A stretch of DNA of 8,504 bases from Clostridia bacterium (GTDB lineage: Bacteria > Bacillota > Clostridia > Oscillospirales > Acutalibacteraceae): the NCBI GenBank assembly GCA_900770165.1, contig CAAGJJ010000010.1:1-8504 (forward strand), read 5' to 3'. A program made the position numbers and the translations under genes. Positions within the stretch are counted from its first letter, which is position 1. The number at the start of each line of letters is the position of its first letter. Shown in pieces: positions 6,713-8,504 of the stretch. The notes under the pieces are model-generated. The model saw nothing but the letters and a program-made list of their open reading frames with translations. It made no database searches and had not been told where the DNA came from.

Positions 6713-7153
6713 ATGATTACCCCCCCCATCAAGAAAGAAGACACTTACATAAAGTTTATATTGTTTTATCAAATGTGTTATCGAAAAGGTTTTAAGCGTA
6801 TAGCTAAAACTCTTTATTGGTTGAACCGTTTGGTTTTTAGTTGTGACATACCTTGTACTGTAAAGATTGGACATAACTTATCGCTGCCACATTTCGGATT
6901 AGGCGTTGTAATTCATCCAAGAACAGTTATCGGTAATAATGTCAAAATCTATCAACAAGTGACAATTGGCGCAAGATTTGGCAAAACCTATGCTGTGATT
7001 GAAGATGGAGTAATGTTAGGAGCCGGATGCAAAGTATTGGGTTCTATTACTATTGGAAAGAATTCTAAAGTTGGTGCAAATGCTGTTGTACTTAATGATG
7101 TCCCAACAAATTCAACGGCCATAGGAATACCCGCAAAATTAATAGTTAAATGA
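6713..7153 (+). CDS. Small serine-acetyltransferase-type LbH (hexapeptide) acetyltransferase
   Basis: This protein has 146 residues from the ATG at 6713; an earlier in-frame ATG at 6686 would give 155 residues and overlap the previous gene by 20 bases. I prefer 6713 because it starts seven bases after the previous stop and the extra residues (MNTSKNNNP) are low-complexity. Residues about 12-45 form a short helical lead-in, followed by hexapeptide repeats of the left-handed beta-helix. LPHFGLGVVIHP (58-69) carries the likely catalytic histidine H68, then VIGNNVKIYQQVTIGA, LGAGCKVLGSITIG and the terminal IGIPAKLIVK. This is the small CysE/WcaB-like type common in polysaccharide loci, which moves acetyl from acetyl-CoA to a sugar hydroxyl or amino group; true serine acetyltransferase activity is unlikely without the large CysE N-terminal domain. 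The gene begins with an unusual run of eight C at 6720-6727. Its TGA overlaps the next ATG (7150-7153). Confidence 0.85.
   Translation: MITPPIKKEDTYIKFILFYQMCYRKGFKRIAKTLYWLNRLVFSCDIPCTVKIGHNLSLPHFGLGVVIHPRTVIGNNVKIYQQVTIGARFGKTYAVIEDGVMLGAGCKVLGSITIGKNSKVGANAVVLNDVPTNSTAIGIPAKLIVK
6720..6727 (+). repeat. Poly-C tract (C8) near the 5' end of the acetyltransferase gene
   Basis: Eight consecutive C residues lie in codons 3-6 of the acetyltransferase gene (T-P-P-I). The run stands out in an AT-rich region. Reading the alternatives, gain of one C leads to a TAA about 22 codons later, and loss of one C leads to a TAA after about 8 codons, so either slip would switch the protein off. Whether it varies in nature is not known from one sequence. 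Confidence 0.6.
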
Positions 7154-8322
7154 GAATAGCAATAATATGTACATTATATCCTCCATATATCCTTGGGGGC
7201 GCAGAAATATCTGTTTCATTACTCGCAAAAGGGCTTGCTGAGGCAGGAAATGAAGTAGTTGTTATTACCACAGGTGAACGTGATTCTAAAGAAGTGATAA
7301 ACGGAGTCAATGTATTCCGTGTAAAGAATAAAAATATATATTGGCGTTATCCACAACGTGAAAAATCAATAGTCAGAAAATCTCTTTGGCATCTTATTGA
7401 TATCTATAATCCTTTCTATATAGGAAAAGTGGAAAGCATATTGAGGAATTTTAAACCAGATGTCATTAATACAAGTAATTTATGCGGTCTATCTACCGTG
7501 GTTTGGGATGTGGCGCATAAACTGAATATTCCAATAGTGCATACGTTAAGAGATTACTATTTGCTGTGTCCGCAACAGACTATGATAAAAGGCACTCAAT
7601 CATGTGAGAAACAATGTTTTGTTTGCCACTCATATTCGGTTGTCAAAAAGAAGATGTCTAAGAAGGTTGACGCTTTGGTGGGAATCAGCGATTTCATCAG
7701 AGAGAAACATATTAGCTTCGGGTATTTCAAGAATGCGAAGATAGCGAAGACAGTTCCTAATAGCGTGGATTCAATACAAGTAGAAGAGAAAGATGTAACC
7801 CATTGCATTGGGTATATCGGGCGTCTCTCCCCGGAGAAAGGTATCGAATTTATGATAGAAGCTTTTATGGAATCGAAGTTGTCGAAGCAATATAAATTGT
7901 TGATAGCTGGTACTGGAAACAAAGGTTATGCAGATTCGTTAAAGACAAAATACGCCACTTCACAAGTGGTATTTGTGGGTAAACAGAAACAGACAGACTT
8001 TTTCAAACAGATAGACTTACTTGTAGTTCCTTCTCTTTGGGATGAGCCATTTGGCAGGGTTGTCATTGAGGCGTATGCCTCACATTGCCCAGTCTTTATG
8101 TCGGATAATGGCGGACTGAAAGAGCTGCAAGTGGATGGCATTAGCTGGTGTTTTAATACCAAAAACAGTAAAGAATTGGTATCTCTGTTAGATAGCTATA
8201 TGAATAATCGTTTGACCATTAAGCTTCCTTTGTTTGACAAAGAAGTAGAGAAATACTCTGAAGCAAAAATAACAGAGTCTTATATGGGAATTTTTCAAAA
8301 AATATTAAGTAGATATGAATAA
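7150..8322 (+). CDS. GT4-family glycosyltransferase with a cysteine-rich insertion
   Basis: This 390-residue GT-B-fold retaining glycosyltransferase has all main elements. The N-terminal domain carries YPPYILGGAEISV (10-22), whose GGAE loop is typical of GT4 enzymes, and VHTLRDYYLLCP (130-141). The hinge is VPNSVD (202-207). The C-terminal donor domain has IGRLSPEKGIEF (223-234), IAGTGN (252-257), FVGKQ (275-279) and the EX7E pair E299/E307 in WDEPFGRVVIEAYA. A four-cysteine cluster, C140, C152, C156 and C159, follows HTLRDYYLL and resembles the 'CP...C..C..C' insertion found in a subset of GT4 enzymes, possibly metal-binding. It probably adds a sugar to the repeat unit in the cytoplasm. The ATG overlaps the previous stop by 4 bases, and its own last codons overlap the start of a further gene at 8315, so coupling runs across this cluster. 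The 3' part is less AT-rich than wzx/wzy, hinting at a different origin. Confidence 0.88.
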   Translation: MRIAIICTLYPPYILGGAEISVSLLAKGLAEAGNEVVVITTGERDSKEVINGVNVFRVKNKNIYWRYPQREKSIVRKSLWHLIDIYNPFYIGKVESILRNFKPDVINTSNLCGLSTVVWDVAHKLNIPIVHTLRDYYLLCPQQTMIKGTQSCEKQCFVCHSYSVVKKKMSKKVDALVGISDFIREKHISFGYFKNAKIAKTVPNSVDSIQVEEKDVTHCIGYIGRLSPEKGIEFMIEAFMESKLSKQYKLLIAGTGNKGYADSLKTKYATSQVVFVGKQKQTDFFKQIDLLVVPSLWDEPFGRVVIEAYASHCPVFMSDNGGLKELQVDGISWCFNTKNSKELVSLLDSYMNNRLTIKLPLFDKEVEKYSEAKITESYMGIFQKILSRYE

Positions 8323-8407
8323 ATACATACGTGCAGGATTGCTATTTTTACTCCCTTCAAAATTGACAAAATTTATTTCGGGGGTGGCTGTCCGAAAACT
8401 TAATTAG
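8315..8407 (+). pseudogene. 5' remnant of a probable LbH acyltransferase gene, cut by an insertion sequence
   Basis: An ATG at 8315 overlaps the stop of the preceding glycosyltransferase by 8 bases (ATGAATAA), the spacing expected of the next gene in this tightly packed unit. The peptide begins MNKYIRAGLLFLLPSKL and then TKFIS. A short basic-hydrophobic start with 'LLPSKL' resembles the N-terminus of hexapeptide acyltransferases in Bacteroidales polysaccharide loci, where a beta-helix domain of over 150 residues would follow. Here the frame enters a G-run at 8380 and a sequence resembling an insertion-sequence end, and stops at TAG 8405-8407 after 30 codons. Only about the first 22 codons look native. 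The rest of the gene may lie beyond the element to the right. The family call from so few residues is tentative; the interruption itself is somewhat better supported by the abrupt loss of frame. Confidence 0.45.
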
Positions 8408-8504
8408 GGAAGCAAACAACTGAATTGAGCATTTTTCTTTTGCTCTTTATAGTTAATTAACCTCGTATCTTCTTGATTCTCAATTATTTTATGTATCTTT
8501 GTAG
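8381..8504 (+). mobile_element. Probable left end of an insertion sequence (runs past the window)
   Basis: From about 8381 the sequence changes to GGGGTGGCTGTCCGAAAAC. A terminal G-rich segment with GGCTGTCC plus an A-run resembles the terminal inverted repeats of several transposon families, such as IS1182-like elements; the family is not assigned. It begins where the upstream open frame fails. About 90 bases in, a good Bacteroides-type promoter (TATCTTTG at 8494-8501) points right, as expected for a transposase gene starting just outside the window. The exact boundary (8380-8386), the target duplication and the transposase cannot be verified because the right end is missing. The alternative is an ordinary intergenic region after the GT4 gene. 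Confidence 0.45.
8472..8501 (+). promoter_or_regulatory. Bacteroides-type promoter near the right edge
   Basis: TATCTTTG at 8494-8501 is an exact match to the Bacteroides -7 consensus TAnnTTTG. CTTG at 8472-8475, 18 bases upstream, is a one-mismatch match to the -33 TTTG box (usual spacing about 19-21). This is the best promoter match I found in the window. It would start transcription just past the window edge, probably of a transposase gene. The spacing is slightly short and the -33 box imperfect. Confidence 0.45.

Noticed and set aside
8427..8445. Inverted repeat GAGCA/TGCTC with a nine-base T-rich loop, and AATTGAG/CTCAATT (8423-8429, 8479-8485)
   Set aside because: Short stems in AT-rich DNA upstream of the edge promoter; there is no evidence of a terminator or riboswitch, though they may belong to the leader of the putative insertion sequence.
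1..8504. tRNA or rRNA genes, CRISPR arrays, ops/JUMPstart elements, invertible promoter repeats
   Set aside because: None was seen on reading the sequence; long inverted repeats flanking a promoter, as at Bacteroides capsule switch sites, are absent from the window.

Overview
This window is the middle of a surface-polysaccharide (capsule or O-antigen-like) biosynthesis locus. It most probably comes from a gut Bacteroidales bacterium such as Bacteroides, Phocaeicola or Parabacteroides. The evidence is a RmlB tail of the Bacteroides type, strongly AT-rich Wzx/Wzy-type genes, weak or absent Shine-Dalgarno sequences, tight ATGA gene overlaps, and a Bacteroides-type -7 box (TATCTTTG) at the right edge. 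All genes are on the + strand.

Layout. Positions 1-139 encode the last 45 residues of dTDP-glucose 4,6-dehydratase (rmlB), an enzyme of dTDP-L-rhamnose and other dTDP-deoxysugar synthesis. A roughly 370-base spacer with no convincing gene follows, and base composition then drops to very AT-rich. Positions 510-5480 look like one transcription unit: a Wzx-type flippase, a Wzy-type polymerase, a GT2 rhamnosyltransferase-like enzyme, and a 505-residue protein that joins a GT-B-like sugar transferase to a serine-acetyltransferase-type left-handed beta-helix (LbH) domain. A 169-base spacer separates this from a second tight cluster at 5650-8322: a GT4 glycosyltransferase, a small LbH acetyltransferase with a run of eight C near its start, and a second GT4 enzyme. 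A further gene starts in overlap with this last stop codon at 8315. It looks like the N-terminus of an LbH acyltransferase and is cut after about 22 codons by what appears to be the left end of an insertion sequence running off the window.

How the genes work together. Cytoplasmic glycosyltransferases (one GT2, two GT4 and the GT-B-like half of the fusion) would extend an undecaprenyl-linked repeat unit. The acetyltransferases would add acetyl groups to it or to a precursor. Wzx would flip the unit across the inner membrane and Wzy would polymerise it in the periplasm. No initiating sugar-phosphate transferase, chain-length regulator or UpxY/UpxZ-type regulator is visible, so these must lie outside.

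The least ordinary points are the glycosyltransferase-acetyltransferase fusion with a Shine-Dalgarno-like GGGAGGGG at its joint, the homopolymer tracts in wzx and in the small acetyltransferase that could act as slippage switches, and the probable insertion-sequence interruption at the right end. I saw no completely new type of system. The novelty is in the arrangement of a polysaccharide locus.
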